From assembly GCF_003001935.1 (NCBI RefSeq), contig NZ_PVNG01000013.1, positions 1 through 64,000 on the forward strand: a stretch of 64,000 nt of DNA. Reading direction: 5' to 3'. The position numbers and the translations under genes were made by a program. Below are positions 45,515-54,059 of the stretch, one piece after another. Source of the DNA: Nonomuraea fuscirosea (lineage in GTDB: Bacteria; Actinomycetota; Actinomycetes; Streptosporangiales; Streptosporangiaceae). How positions within the stretch are numbered: the first letter of the stretch is position 1; each line of letters begins with the position of its first letter. A model generated the notes under the pieces. It had not been told where the DNA came from and ran no database searches. It saw only the letters and a program-made list of their open reading frames with translations.

Positions 45515-46649
45515 AGGGCTGCCCAGGGCCACGGTGCTGGAGAGCCTGCGCCTGGCCGCGACGCTCGTGCCGCCAGGATCGGCGCAGATGACCCACGGCC
45601 GCGACCCCCTGCGCTGCCGGGCGCTGCTGGCCGCGCTGGAGTCCCGCTACGGCGGCCGGCCCGTGCTGGTGCGCGGGCTGCGCGGGCGGGTCCTGCTCAT
45701 CATGTCCAAGCGGGACGTGCTGCGGGTGCTGTCGCGCGCGGACCCCGCCTACACCCCCGTGCTGGAGCAGCACGCCTTCGAGCTGCCCACCGACGTGCTG
45801 CGCCCGCGCTTCATCGAGATCGCCGCGCAGGAGGCGGCCGAGCTGAGCGGCGGCGTGGTGGACCACGCCCGCCTCGACGCCTGCTGGCGCCGGGTGGCCA
45901 GGCGCTGCGTCTACGGCGACGGCGCGGCCAGGGACGAGGAGCTGACCCGGCTGCTGGAGGACCTCACCCGGGCCGGCCGGTGGCGGGCCAGGCGGCGTCA
46001 GGAGATTCTGTCCGGCCGCTACGACACCCGCGTCATCGACCACCTGCGCCGCGCCGAGCCCGGCAGCCTGGCCGGGCTGATCGCCGAGACGCCGGAGAAC
46101 GAGTCACGCGCGCTCATGCAGGCCGCGTACTGGCTGATGGGGCTGGGCTCGACCGCGGCCGGCCTGACGCAGACCCTGGCGCTGCTCGCCGCCCACCCGG
46201 CCCATCGCAAGGCCGCCCGCGCCGACCACGACCACCTGCGCGCCTGCCTGCGCGAGGGGCTGCGCCTGTGGCCGCCCGCGCCGGTGCTGTCGCGGGTCAC
46301 CACGACCGAGACCGACTGGTACGGCACCGCCCTGCCGACGGGCACCACCGTGCTCGTCCCGGTCGCGGCCCACCAGCGCAGCCCGCGCCTGCCGTACGCG
46401 AACACGTTCGCGCCCGAGATCTGGCTCGACGGCACCGCCGCCGACGAGTGGTGGGCCATGTCCGGCTGCGACGGGCTGCGCCTGGCGCTCGCCGTCGGCA
46501 CGGCGTTCCTGGGCGGGATCCTGCGCACCTCCCGCCCCAAGCCGATCGGGCGGCTGCTGTCGCCGCATCGCCCGCTCCCGCATGCGATCGACCTCACCCG
46601 GCTGCGCGTCTCGATGCGCCCGCTGCGACGCGACCCTGCTCAGGGCTAG
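45507..46649 (+). CDS. aberrant cytochrome P450-like protein
   Basis: 380 aa. A P450 fold is suggested by an I-helix-like LGSTAAGLTQTLALLAAHP, a K-helix CLREGLRLWPPAP with ExxR, and a meander-like LPYANTFAPEIW. The heme loop is degenerate: the usual FGxGxRxC is replaced by WWAMSGC, but the following CxGxxLA pattern (CDGLRLA) is kept. GTG 45507 follows GGGAGG. It may bind heme in an unusual way or be drifting. It precedes a Ser/Thr kinase gene in the same direction. Confidence 0.7.
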   Translation: MPRGLPRATVLESLRLAATLVPPGSAQMTHGRDPLRCRALLAALESRYGGRPVLVRGLRGRVLLIMSKRDVLRVLSRADPAYTPVLEQHAFELPTDVLRPRFIEIAAQEAAELSGGVVDHARLDACWRRVARRCVYGDGAARDEELTRLLEDLTRAGRWRARRRQEILSGRYDTRVIDHLRRAEPGSLAGLIAETPENESRALMQAAYWLMGLGSTAAGLTQTLALLAAHPAHRKAARADHDHLRACLREGLRLWPPAPVLSRVTTTETDWYGTALPTGTTVLVPVAAHQRSPRLPYANTFAPEIWLDGTAADEWWAMSGCDGLRLALAVGTAFLGGILRTSRPKPIGRLLSPHRPLPHAIDLTRLRVSMRPLRRDPAQG

Positions 46650-46698
46650 TGGCCAACGGGCGGCCCCTTCCTCCGTTAGAGTCTGGGGTACAAACGGG

Positions 46699-48909
46699 AT
46701 GCCGGGCGGCGGAACGGTTCGGGTTGTCACAGGGACGAACCGGCGGGAGGAACGGTTCGGTTTGCGACGGGATGACGACGGCGAGAGGACGGCGACGTTG
46801 GGGCGCTCGGGAGGCACTCCTCTGCAGCCGGAAGATCCGCCGGCGATCGGCCCCTATGAGCTGATCAGCCGCCTCGGCTCCGGCGGCATGGGCGTGGTCT
46901 ACCTCGCCAGGGCGGCCGACGGTCCCCGGGTGGCGCTCAAGGCCATCCGGCGCGACTACACCGCCGACCCCGTCTACCGGGCGCGGTTCCACGAAGAGGT
47001 GTCCAACGCGCGCAAGGTGGCCTCGTTCTGCACCGCCCGCGTGCTCGACCACGGCGAGGACCGCAGCGTCCTCTACCTCGTCACCGAGTACATCGACGGC
47101 ATCTCGCTCGAGGATCACCTCATCGAGCACGGCGCGCTGTCGCCGTCCGTGCTGCACGCCGCCGCCGTGGGCGTGGCCGCCGCGCTGACCGCGATCCACG
47201 CGGCCGGGCTCGTGCACCGCGACCTCAAGCCGGCCAACGTGATGCTGACGCTGGCCGGGCCCCGGGTGATCGACTTCGGGCTGGCCCGCTCGACCCACGT
47301 CAACTCCCGCCACACCAACGCCGGCATGGTCATGGGCACGCCCGGCTGGATCGCTCCCGAGCAGGTCTTCGAGGGGCGCACCAGCCCCGCGGGCGACGTG
47401 TTCGCGTGGGGGTCGCTGATCGCGTACGCGGGGCTGGGCGGGCATCCGTTCGGCGAGGGCGACGCGTACGTGATGGCGGCCAGGGCCCGCCAGGCGCCGC
47501 CGGACCTGCGAGGACTGCCCGCGCCGCTGGACCGGCTGGTCGCCGCGGCCATCCACCCCGACCCGGCGCGCCGGCCCGATGCCAAGCAGCTGCTGCTCGA
47601 ACTGGTGGGCGCCGCCGACGAGCCGGCCGCCCAGCTCGCCGCGACCAAGCATCTGACCAGCGCGTGGAACCCGTCGGAGTTCGGCCCCCTGGCCCCTCCC
47701 GACCGCACCGGCCAACTCCCCGGCCCCAACGCCGGCCCTCCACTAGGCCACGCCCCCGGCCCCGCTCCAAGCCACAGCCCCGCCCCGGGCCCCGCCGCCC
47801 CCGGTCAGGCTGCCCCCGGTCAAGCCGTCCCCGGTCAAGCCGTCCCCGGCCACGCGGCCCCTGGCCAGGCCCCTCACGGCCACGCGGCGTCAGGCCATGC
47901 CGGCCCGAGCCACGGCCCCGGGCCCGGCTCCGGCCAGCCACCGCTGGCCCCCGAGTCACGCCTGCAACAGCCCCCACCGGCCGAACGCACCGGACCGACC
48001 TCCGGCCAACCGCCGCTGGCTCCTGAGGTGCGCCTGCAGCAACCTCCACCGGCCGAACGCACCGGACCGACACCGGGCTCCGCACACGGCCCCCACCAAC
48101 CGCCCCCCGCCGAACGCACCGGACCGACATCCGGATCGCCGCGCATGCCGCACCAGCCACCGCCGGCCGAGCGCAGCGGGCCCACGCCCAGGCCATCGCG
48201 GATGCCGCACCAGCCGCCGCTCGCCGAGCGTACGGGGCCGACGCCTAGGATGCCGCGCGGGCCGCAGCAGCCGCCGCCCGCTGAGCGCACCGGGCCCACG
48301 GGCGGGGCGTCGCGCGGGCATGTGCCGCTGCACCAGACCGGGCAGGGGCCGCTCCCCCATCAGACGGGGCAGGTACCGCTGCCGCACCACTCGACCACCG
48401 GTTCGGGAAGGTTGCCCGGCTATCGGCCCGCCAAGCCGAGGCGGGGGCTGTTCGCGGGCTGTCTGACCGCTCTGGTGATCGCGGTCGTGCTGGTGGTGGT
48501 GGTGCTGGCCGTACTGGCGTGGGTGTTCCGTTCCTCTGCCGCCGGTGACGACGGGCCCGTGCAGGACGGCAAGCTGCGCTTCACCGTGACGGGCACCACC
48601 TGCCCCAAGCCGGCCAAGGCGGCGGCCAAGCGCACGTGCCGGGTCGGCGTACAGGTCAGGAACGTCGGCCAGGAGGCCACGGTGCTCAACCCCGGCCAGC
48701 AGAAACTGATCGACGAGGACGACGCGCAACACGGCGGCACCAAGCTGCTCGACAAGGACGGCAAGGAGATCACGCCGATCCGCATCGAAGCGGGCCAGTC
48801 GTTCGCCGGCACCCTGGTCTTCGAACTGCCGAAGGACCTGGCGGCGACGACCCTCGAAGTGCACGACTCGGGCCAGAGCGCCGGGGCCAAGGTCAGCCTG
48901 GGCTCGTAA
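46699..48909 (+). CDS. Ser/Thr protein kinase with repeat linker and extracytoplasmic domain
   Basis: About 736 aa. The kinase domain covers residues 50-310 with GSGGMGVVY, Lys81, HRD Asp155 and DFG Asp172. A 240-residue linker carries pentapeptide PGQAV/PGHAA repeats and six PPPAERTGPT-type units. One transmembrane helix follows (LTALVIAVVLVVVVLAVLAW), then a 110-residue outer domain resembling DUF4352 with two cysteines (TTCPK, RTCRV) likely forming a disulfide. The ATG 46699 start is uncertain; TTG 46759 with GGGAGGA upstream is an alternative. The sensed signal is unknown. Confidence 0.88.
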   Translation: MPGGGTVRVVTGTNRREERFGLRRDDDGERTATLGRSGGTPLQPEDPPAIGPYELISRLGSGGMGVVYLARAADGPRVALKAIRRDYTADPVYRARFHEEVSNARKVASFCTARVLDHGEDRSVLYLVTEYIDGISLEDHLIEHGALSPSVLHAAAVGVAAALTAIHAAGLVHRDLKPANVMLTLAGPRVIDFGLARSTHVNSRHTNAGMVMGTPGWIAPEQVFEGRTSPAGDVFAWGSLIAYAGLGGHPFGEGDAYVMAARARQAPPDLRGLPAPLDRLVAAAIHPDPARRPDAKQLLLELVGAADEPAAQLAATKHLTSAWNPSEFGPLAPPDRTGQLPGPNAGPPLGHAPGPAPSHSPAPGPAAPGQAAPGQAVPGQAVPGHAAPGQAPHGHAASGHAGPSHGPGPGSGQPPLAPESRLQQPPPAERTGPTSGQPPLAPEVRLQQPPPAERTGPTPGSAHGPHQPPPAERTGPTSGSPRMPHQPPPAERSGPTPRPSRMPHQPPLAERTGPTPRMPRGPQQPPPAERTGPTGGASRGHVPLHQTGQGPLPHQTGQVPLPHHSTTGSGRLPGYRPAKPRRGLFAGCLTALVIAVVLVVVVLAVLAWVFRSSAAGDDGPVQDGKLRFTVTGTTCPKPAKAAAKRTCRVGVQVRNVGQEATVLNPGQQKLIDEDDAQHGGTKLLDKDGKEITPIRIEAGQSFAGTLVFELPKDLAATTLEVHDSGQSAGAKVSLGS
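47780..48310 (+). repeat. in-frame Pro-rich repeats in the kinase linker
   Basis: First a degenerate 15-bp unit encoding PGQAV/PGHAA, then six units of about 57-69 bp each containing PPPAERTGPT or a variant. All keep the frame. Confidence 0.8.
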
Positions 48910-48936
48910 CCACCCGGTCCGGAGACGGGGGCCGGG

Positions 48937-49842
48937 TTAGAAGCCCTGCTTCGGGGAGACCACTCCCTCGAGCGGCGCGCCCGTGCCGAAGCGGCGGACG
49001 TTGGCGGTGACGCGTTCGGCCAGGCCGCGCCAGTAGGCGGCGCGCGGGTTCGCGCTGTGCGGGGTGATGAGCACGTTGTCCAGTTCCCACAGCGGATGCC
49101 CGTCCGGCAGCGGCTCCGGGTCAGTGACGTCCAGCGCCGCCCCGCCGATCTGGCCCGCGCGCAGCGCCCGTACCAGGTCGTCGGTGACGACGAGGCTGCC
49201 TCTGGCGACGTTCACCAGCCACGCGTCCCCGCGCATGAGCTCGAACTCGCCCGCCCCGAACATGCCGGCCGTCTGCGGAGTGGCGGGAGCGGCGACGACG
49301 ACGTAGTCGGCCTCGGGCAGCACCTCGCGGTAACGGGCGCGCGGCACGACCTTGGCCGCGCCGGGCACCTCGCCGCGGTCGCTGACCGCCACCACCGTGC
49401 AGCCGAACGGCTCCAGCAGCCGGATCAGCGACTGGCCGATGCCGCCGCTGCCGATGATCGCGACCGTCGAACGGGCGAGCTCCCTGGAGTCGTTGGGCCC
49501 CCAGCTCTTCACCCTGGCCGCCCGGTACAGCCCCTTGGCCGCGGCCAGCATCATGGCCAGCGCGTGCTCGGCGACCTGCGGGCCGTACGAGCCGGTGGCG
49601 GCGGTGAAGACGGGGTCGTCGGTGATGACGCCGGCGGTGGTCCAGCGTTCGACGCCCGCGTGCGGCAGCTGCACCCAGGAGATGCCCTCGTGGATCATCG
49701 AACGCAGCTCGGCCGGGTCGTCGCTGCCGTAGTAGACGATCGCCTCGGCCTCCTCCAGGGGCACGACGCGCCCGCCTGCGCGGCGTACGGCGTCGATGAG
49801 CGCGGGCACGGGCTCGGGCCCGACGTGAACGGCGACGGTCAT
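48937..49842 (-). CDS. D-isomer-specific 2-hydroxyacid dehydrogenase family protein
   Basis: 301 aa. The NAD-binding motif is IIGSGGIGQSLIRLL. The catalytic Arg lies in VNVARGSLV, the Glu in DVTDPEPLPDGHPL and the His in ITPHSAN. GGAAGG precedes ATG 49842. It may reduce a 2-keto acid; the neighbouring KDPG/KDG genes make a sugar-acid substrate plausible but unproven. Confidence 0.92.
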   Translation of the reverse strand: MTVAVHVGPEPVPALIDAVRRAGGRVVPLEEAEAIVYYGSDDPAELRSMIHEGISWVQLPHAGVERWTTAGVITDDPVFTAATGSYGPQVAEHALAMMLAAAKGLYRAARVKSWGPNDSRELARSTVAIIGSGGIGQSLIRLLEPFGCTVVAVSDRGEVPGAAKVVPRARYREVLPEADYVVVAAPATPQTAGMFGAGEFELMRGDAWLVNVARGSLVVTDDLVRALRAGQIGGAALDVTDPEPLPDGHPLWELDNVLITPHSANPRAAYWRGLAERVTANVRRFGTGAPLEGVVSPKQGF

Positions 49843-50037
49843 CGAGGGCGGCCTTCCGGTCGTAACTCATTGATCACGGGTGAGCATATATCGCACCCGA
49901 TGCCGGGACTTCGCCGCCATGACCGTACGTGATGCGGACGGGTCCGGCCCAGGTGCCCAGGTCCGCCGATCATCAGCACGGCTCCCGGCCCAGGTACTCA
50001 GGCGGCCGAGCGCCCGCACGGCCCCCGGCGCGGGTGC

Positions 50038-50658
50038 TCAGCGGGCCTCGGCGAGGCGGGTGAGGAGGGCGGTGACGCGCTCGCCCGCCGCCTGGGCGCC
50101 GCCCGAGGTCAGGGCCGAGCCCATGCCGCAGGCGACGGCGCCGGCCGCGATCCAGTCGGGCGCGTTGTCGATCGTCACGCCGCCGGTGGGGATCGCGGGC
50201 GTCTGGGGCAGCGCGGCGCGTACGTCACGCAGCCAGGACGGCGACACGGCGGAGGCGGGGAAGATCTTGACCGCGTCCGCCCCCTCCTCCAGGGCCCGGA
50301 CGATCTCGCTCGGCGTGGCCACGCCGGGGAACACGGGCACGCCGTAACGGTGGCCCGCGCGGATCACCTCGGGGTGGAGGTTGGGCGAGACCAGGAAGCG
50401 CGCCCCCACCTCGACGGCGGCGCGGGCGGCGGCCGCGTCGAGCACGGTGCCGGCCCCGATCAGCGCATCGGGCCGCTGCTCGGTGAGCCGCGCGACGGCG
50501 GTGAGCGCGCGGGGCGTGGTGAGCGCCACCTCCACCGCGCGCAGCCCGGCGTCGAGCACCGCCTCGGCGGCGGCGACCGCCTCCTGCGGCCCCGCGCTCC
50601 TGACGATCCCGAACACCCGCTGCGCGGTGACGGCCTCGACGATCTCCCAGCGGTACAT
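50038..50658 (-). CDS. KDPG/KHG-type aldolase, second copy
   Basis: 206 aa. Schiff-base Lys131 lies in AVKIFPAS and the catalytic Glu43 in VEVALTTP. It is distinct from the eda of the Entner-Doudoroff operon (different length and motifs around the lysine). AAGGGAAG precedes ATG 50658. The KDG-kinase-like gene lies 140 bases upstream on the same strand, suggesting a route from 2-keto-3-deoxygluconate (from uronic or sugar acids) to pyruvate and glyceraldehyde-3-phosphate. Confidence 0.92.
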   Translation of the reverse strand: MYRWEIVEAVTAQRVFGIVRSAGPQEAVAAAEAVLDAGLRAVEVALTTPRALTAVARLTEQRPDALIGAGTVLDAAAARAAVEVGARFLVSPNLHPEVIRAGHRYGVPVFPGVATPSEIVRALEEGADAVKIFPASAVSPSWLRDVRAALPQTPAIPTGGVTIDNAPDWIAAGAVACGMGSALTSGGAQAAGERVTALLTRLAEAR

Positions 50659-50798
50659 GACTTCCCTTCGATCGCGCCCCCGTGAAGGCGGCGGCTTGCG
50701 GTAACAGTCTCCCCGACCCCGCCGGAGCCGGCGGTCAGCGGGACACCGTCTCGATGCCGGTGGCGGCCGGCGGTACAGGGTCTCGGTGCAGGTGATGG

Positions 50799-51713
50799 CT
50801 AGCGGTACACGGTCTCCCCCGCTTCGGTGAACCCGGCCAGCGCGCGGTCCAGGGCGGCCCGGTCGGGGAGCCCCTCGGTGTCGGTGGCGCACTGCACCAC
50901 GAGTGCCGCCACGGCCGCCGCCTCGCGCAGGCACACCTCGTACGGCATCCCGCGCAGCAACCCGGACAGGAACCCGGCGGCGAAGGCGTCCCCCGCGCCG
51001 ACCGGATCGGTGACGGGCACCGGAAACGCCTCCTGCCGCAGCGCGCCGCACGTGGCCAACTTGTCGCGGTGCTTGACCACGACGAGCCCGTCCAGGCCCG
51101 CCGGATCCACCTGGAGCAGCTCCAGCTCGTCCTCCCCCGCCAGCACCACGTCGGCCCGGCCGAGCAGCGGTGCGACCCGTTCGCGCCACAGCGCGGGCGG
51201 GCCCAGCTTGAGCCGGATGTTCGGGTCGAAGGAGACCAGCGCGCCCGCCTGCCGGGCCAGGTCGAGCAGCCGCAGCGTGGCCTGGTGCGCCGAGCCGGAC
51301 AGCATGGGCGTGATCCCGGTGACGTGGACGATCCGTGCCTCCCGCACCATGTCGAACGTCAGCTCCTCCGGCTCCAGCCGGGAGGCGGCCGAGCCAGCGC
51401 GGTAGTACTGCACGTCGATGGCCCTGGCCGGATGGCTGTCACGCAGCAGCAGCCCGGTCGGCGCGGACGGGTCCGTGACGGCGTGGCGGGTGTCGATGCC
51501 CTCGGCGCGCAGCATGGCCAGCACGGACGCGCCGGCCGGATCGGCGCCGACCCGGCCGAGCCAGCGCACCTCGTGGCCGAGCCGGGCCAGGCCGGCGGCC
51601 ACGTTGGTCTCCGCTCCCGCGACGGAGCGCCGGAACGTGGTGGCGCGTTCCAGCGGGATGCCCGGCTCGGCCAGCATCAGCAGCATCGCCTCACCGCACA
51701 CCACGACACTCAC
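50799..51713 (-). CDS. PfkB-family sugar kinase, probable 2-keto-3-deoxygluconate kinase
   Basis: 304 aa. PfkB signature 2 DPVGAGDAFAAGFLSG holds the catalytic Asp; the N-terminal GEAMLLM and GAETNVAAGLARLG fit the KDG-kinase group. It would phosphorylate KDG to KDPG for the adjacent aldolase. GTG 51713 is the start in the window (cac on the plus strand). The substrate assignment rests on motifs and context and is moderately sure. Confidence 0.88.
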   Translation of the reverse strand: MSVVVCGEAMLLMLAEPGIPLERATTFRRSVAGAETNVAAGLARLGHEVRWLGRVGADPAGASVLAMLRAEGIDTRHAVTDPSAPTGLLLRDSHPARAIDVQYYRAGSAASRLEPEELTFDMVREARIVHVTGITPMLSGSAHQATLRLLDLARQAGALVSFDPNIRLKLGPPALWRERVAPLLGRADVVLAGEDELELLQVDPAGLDGLVVVKHRDKLATCGALRQEAFPVPVTDPVGAGDAFAAGFLSGLLRGMPYEVCLREAAAVAALVVQCATDTEGLPDRAALDRALAGFTEAGETVYR

Positions 51714-51838
51714 GCTTCGAGCTCCTCGATCGTCTCTGCTCCACCGGGGGCGGCGAGCCGTACTATCAAATCACCTTTATTGCGACTTATCGGTCACCAG
51801 CCCCGCAGGCGGTTCCCTTGACCACGAGCCGCCCCTGA

Positions 51839-53089
51839 GTGACGCTGAACCAGGAGAACAGTGCGGGGGCATCACTCGTGAGGCGTCCATTCATCACCTT
51901 GCTGGCCGCCAACGCCCTGTCCACCACCGGCAACATGCTCTCCATCCTCGCCGTCCCGTGGTTCGTCCTGGACACGACCGGCAGCGCCGCCCTGACCGGG
52001 CTGGCCGCGTTCGCGATGACCTTTCCCATCGTCATCTCCGCCGCCTTCGGCGGCACGCTGGTGGACTGGCTCGGGTTCCGGGTCACGAGCGTGCTGTCCG
52101 ACCTGGTCAGCGGCCTGCTCGTGCTGGCGCTGCCGGTGCTGTTCCTGACCGGCGGCCTGAGTTATCCGCTGCTCCTGGTGCTGCTGTTCCTGCGCTGGAC
52201 GGCCTCCACTCCCGGGGAGACCGCGCGCAAGGCCATGCTGCCCGACCTCGCGGCGCTGGCCGGTGTGCCGATCGAGCGGGCGACCGCCGCCTACGACGGG
52301 GTGTACCGGGGGTCGGCGATGGTGGGCGCGCCGCTGGCGGGGGTGCTGATCCTCTGGCTCGGGCCGAGCCTGCCGCTGTTCGTGGACGGGGTCACGTTCC
52401 TGCTGTCCGCGCTGCTGGTGGCGGGCGGGGTGCCGCGGGTGGTCCAGCGCGAACGGGAGCGCGGCGGCTATCTGGACGGCCTGCGGGCGGGGCTGGCGTT
52501 CCTGTGGCGGGACCGGCTGCAGCTGAGCGCCACCGCGATGATCGTGGTGGTCAACCTGCTCGACACCGGTGTGACGCAGGTGCTGCTGGCCCTGTACGCG
52601 CGCGACGTGGTCGGCGATCCGCGGGCGTTCGGCCTGCTCACGGGGGCGCTGGGTGCCGGCGCGGTGGCGGGGACGGTGGTGTACGGGGCGGTAGGCAGCC
52701 GATTACCGATGCGGCTGACGTACGGGCTGTGCTTCCTGGTCGCCGGGGTGCCGCGCGTGCTCGTGCTGGCCCTGGACGCGCCGTTCTTCGTCGCGATGGC
52801 GGTCACCGCCCTGTCCGGGTTCGCGGCGGGCGCGATCAACCCCATTCTGGGCATCCTGCAGTACGCCCGGATCCCCGTACGGATGCGGGCACGGGTGATC
52901 GGGGCGATGACGGCGGCGGCGTACGCGGGCATGCCGGTGGGCGGCCTGCTGGCCGGGGCGCTGTCCACGCTGACCAGCCTCGGGACCACCCTGCTCGCCT
53001 TCACCGTGGTCTACGTGCTGATCTCGGTGCCGCCGTTCGTCCTGCGCACCTGGCGAGAACTGGACAGAGGCCGCCCGGCCGACGCCTGA
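51839..53089 (+). CDS. MFS transporter
   Basis: 416 aa with 12 predicted helices and the MFS-type loop FGGTLVDWLGFRV between TM2 and TM3. It resembles drug/metabolite exporters of the MFS_3 type. GTG 51839 is used although no good ribosome site is seen; GTG 51878 is an alternative. A TTA leucine codon occurs at 52703, rare in such high-GC genomes. It is divergent from the KDG-kinase-like gene; its substrate is unknown. Confidence 0.9.
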   Translation: MTLNQENSAGASLVRRPFITLLAANALSTTGNMLSILAVPWFVLDTTGSAALTGLAAFAMTFPIVISAAFGGTLVDWLGFRVTSVLSDLVSGLLVLALPVLFLTGGLSYPLLLVLLFLRWTASTPGETARKAMLPDLAALAGVPIERATAAYDGVYRGSAMVGAPLAGVLILWLGPSLPLFVDGVTFLLSALLVAGGVPRVVQRERERGGYLDGLRAGLAFLWRDRLQLSATAMIVVVNLLDTGVTQVLLALYARDVVGDPRAFGLLTGALGAGAVAGTVVYGAVGSRLPMRLTYGLCFLVAGVPRVLVLALDAPFFVAMAVTALSGFAAGAINPILGILQYARIPVRMRARVIGAMTAAAYAGMPVGGLLAGALSTLTSLGTTLLAFTVVYVLISVPPFVLRTWRELDRGRPADA

Positions 53090-53117
53090 ACGGGCATCCG
53101 GCCGGCGCCTGAGGGGT

Positions 53118-54059
53118 TCAGCCGGCGGCTCTGGCGAGCAGCAGCGGCTCGGTGATCGGGGACTCGTGGGTTCCGGTGACCGTGCAGGCGTGGGCGCCCG
53201 CGACCGCGCCGAGGCGGACGCACCGCTCCAGCGGCTCGCCGCGCAGGCTCCCGTACAGGAACCCGGAGACGAACGCGTCGCCGGCGCCGTTGCTGTCGGC
53301 CACCGGACCGGGCAGCGGCGCGGCCGGGAAGGCCCGCACCTCGCCCTCGCGGAAGAGCACCTCACCCTCGGGGACGCGCGCCTCGCCCGCGCCGCCGCCG
53401 ACGAGCACCTCGTCGCGGGTCAGGACGAGGCAGCCGTCGGCTCCGCGCGTGCACACGACCGTGCGGGCGCGCCCGCGCGCGATCAGGTCGCGCATGACGG
53501 CGGGCGGGTCGGGCAGGGCCGCGGCCGACAGGAAGACCAGGTCGCAGCCGTAGGCGAAGTCCTTCTGGTAGCCGGCGGCGCCGTCCCAGTCGTGCAGGTC
53601 GGTGGAGAGCGGCACGCCGTCGAACTCGGGGATGAGGTGACGGCAGAAGTCCATGATCGACAGGTGCACGTGGCGGGGGCGCACGTCCGCGTACAACTGC
53701 CTGGGCATGAGCTCGCCGGGCGTCGCCTTCGCGTCGTAGAACGACGTGCGCCGGCCGTCGGGACCCACGAGCAGGACGCTGCGCCGGGTGCCCGCCTCAG
53801 CAGGACCCCAGCGGCAGTCGAGGTCGCGCAGCGCGTGGCGGATCAGCGCGCCCTGCGGGTCGTCGCCGATGAGGTCGGCGAAGGCGACGCCGAGCCCGAG
53901 CGCGTGACAGCCGAGCGCGACGCCCGCGCCGGTGTTGCCGATCCGGTCCGTGACCGGCGGCACCTGATAGGTGTCGCGGTACGGGAGCGGCAGCTCGGGC
54001 ACGTAGACCGTCGTGTCGACCCCGGCCCCGCCGAGGACGAGGACGTCGTGCCCGCTCAC
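53118..54059 (-). CDS. PfkB-family carbohydrate kinase
   Basis: 313 aa. The N terminus VLVLGGAGVDTTVY and IGNTGAGVALGCHALG, and the C-terminal DSNGAGDAFVSGFLYG with the catalytic Asp, define a ribokinase-family enzyme. GTG 54059 overlaps the TGA of the LacI gene by GTGA, so the regulator and kinase are translationally coupled. The sugar is unknown; the neighbouring sugar-importer ATPase supports a sugar role. Confidence 0.92.
   Translation of the reverse strand: MSGHDVLVLGGAGVDTTVYVPELPLPYRDTYQVPPVTDRIGNTGAGVALGCHALGLGVAFADLIGDDPQGALIRHALRDLDCRWGPAEAGTRRSVLLVGPDGRRTSFYDAKATPGELMPRQLYADVRPRHVHLSIMDFCRHLIPEFDGVPLSTDLHDWDGAAGYQKDFAYGCDLVFLSAAALPDPPAVMRDLIARGRARTVVCTRGADGCLVLTRDEVLVGGGAGEARVPEGEVLFREGEVRAFPAAPLPGPVADSNGAGDAFVSGFLYGSLRGEPLERCVRLGAVAGAHACTVTGTHESPITEPLLLARAAG

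Noticed and set aside
48937-49842. Phosphoglycerate dehydrogenase (SerA)
   Set aside because: The protein is short (301 aa), lacks the ACT regulatory domain and has no serine genes nearby; only the general 2-hydroxyacid dehydrogenase family is supported.
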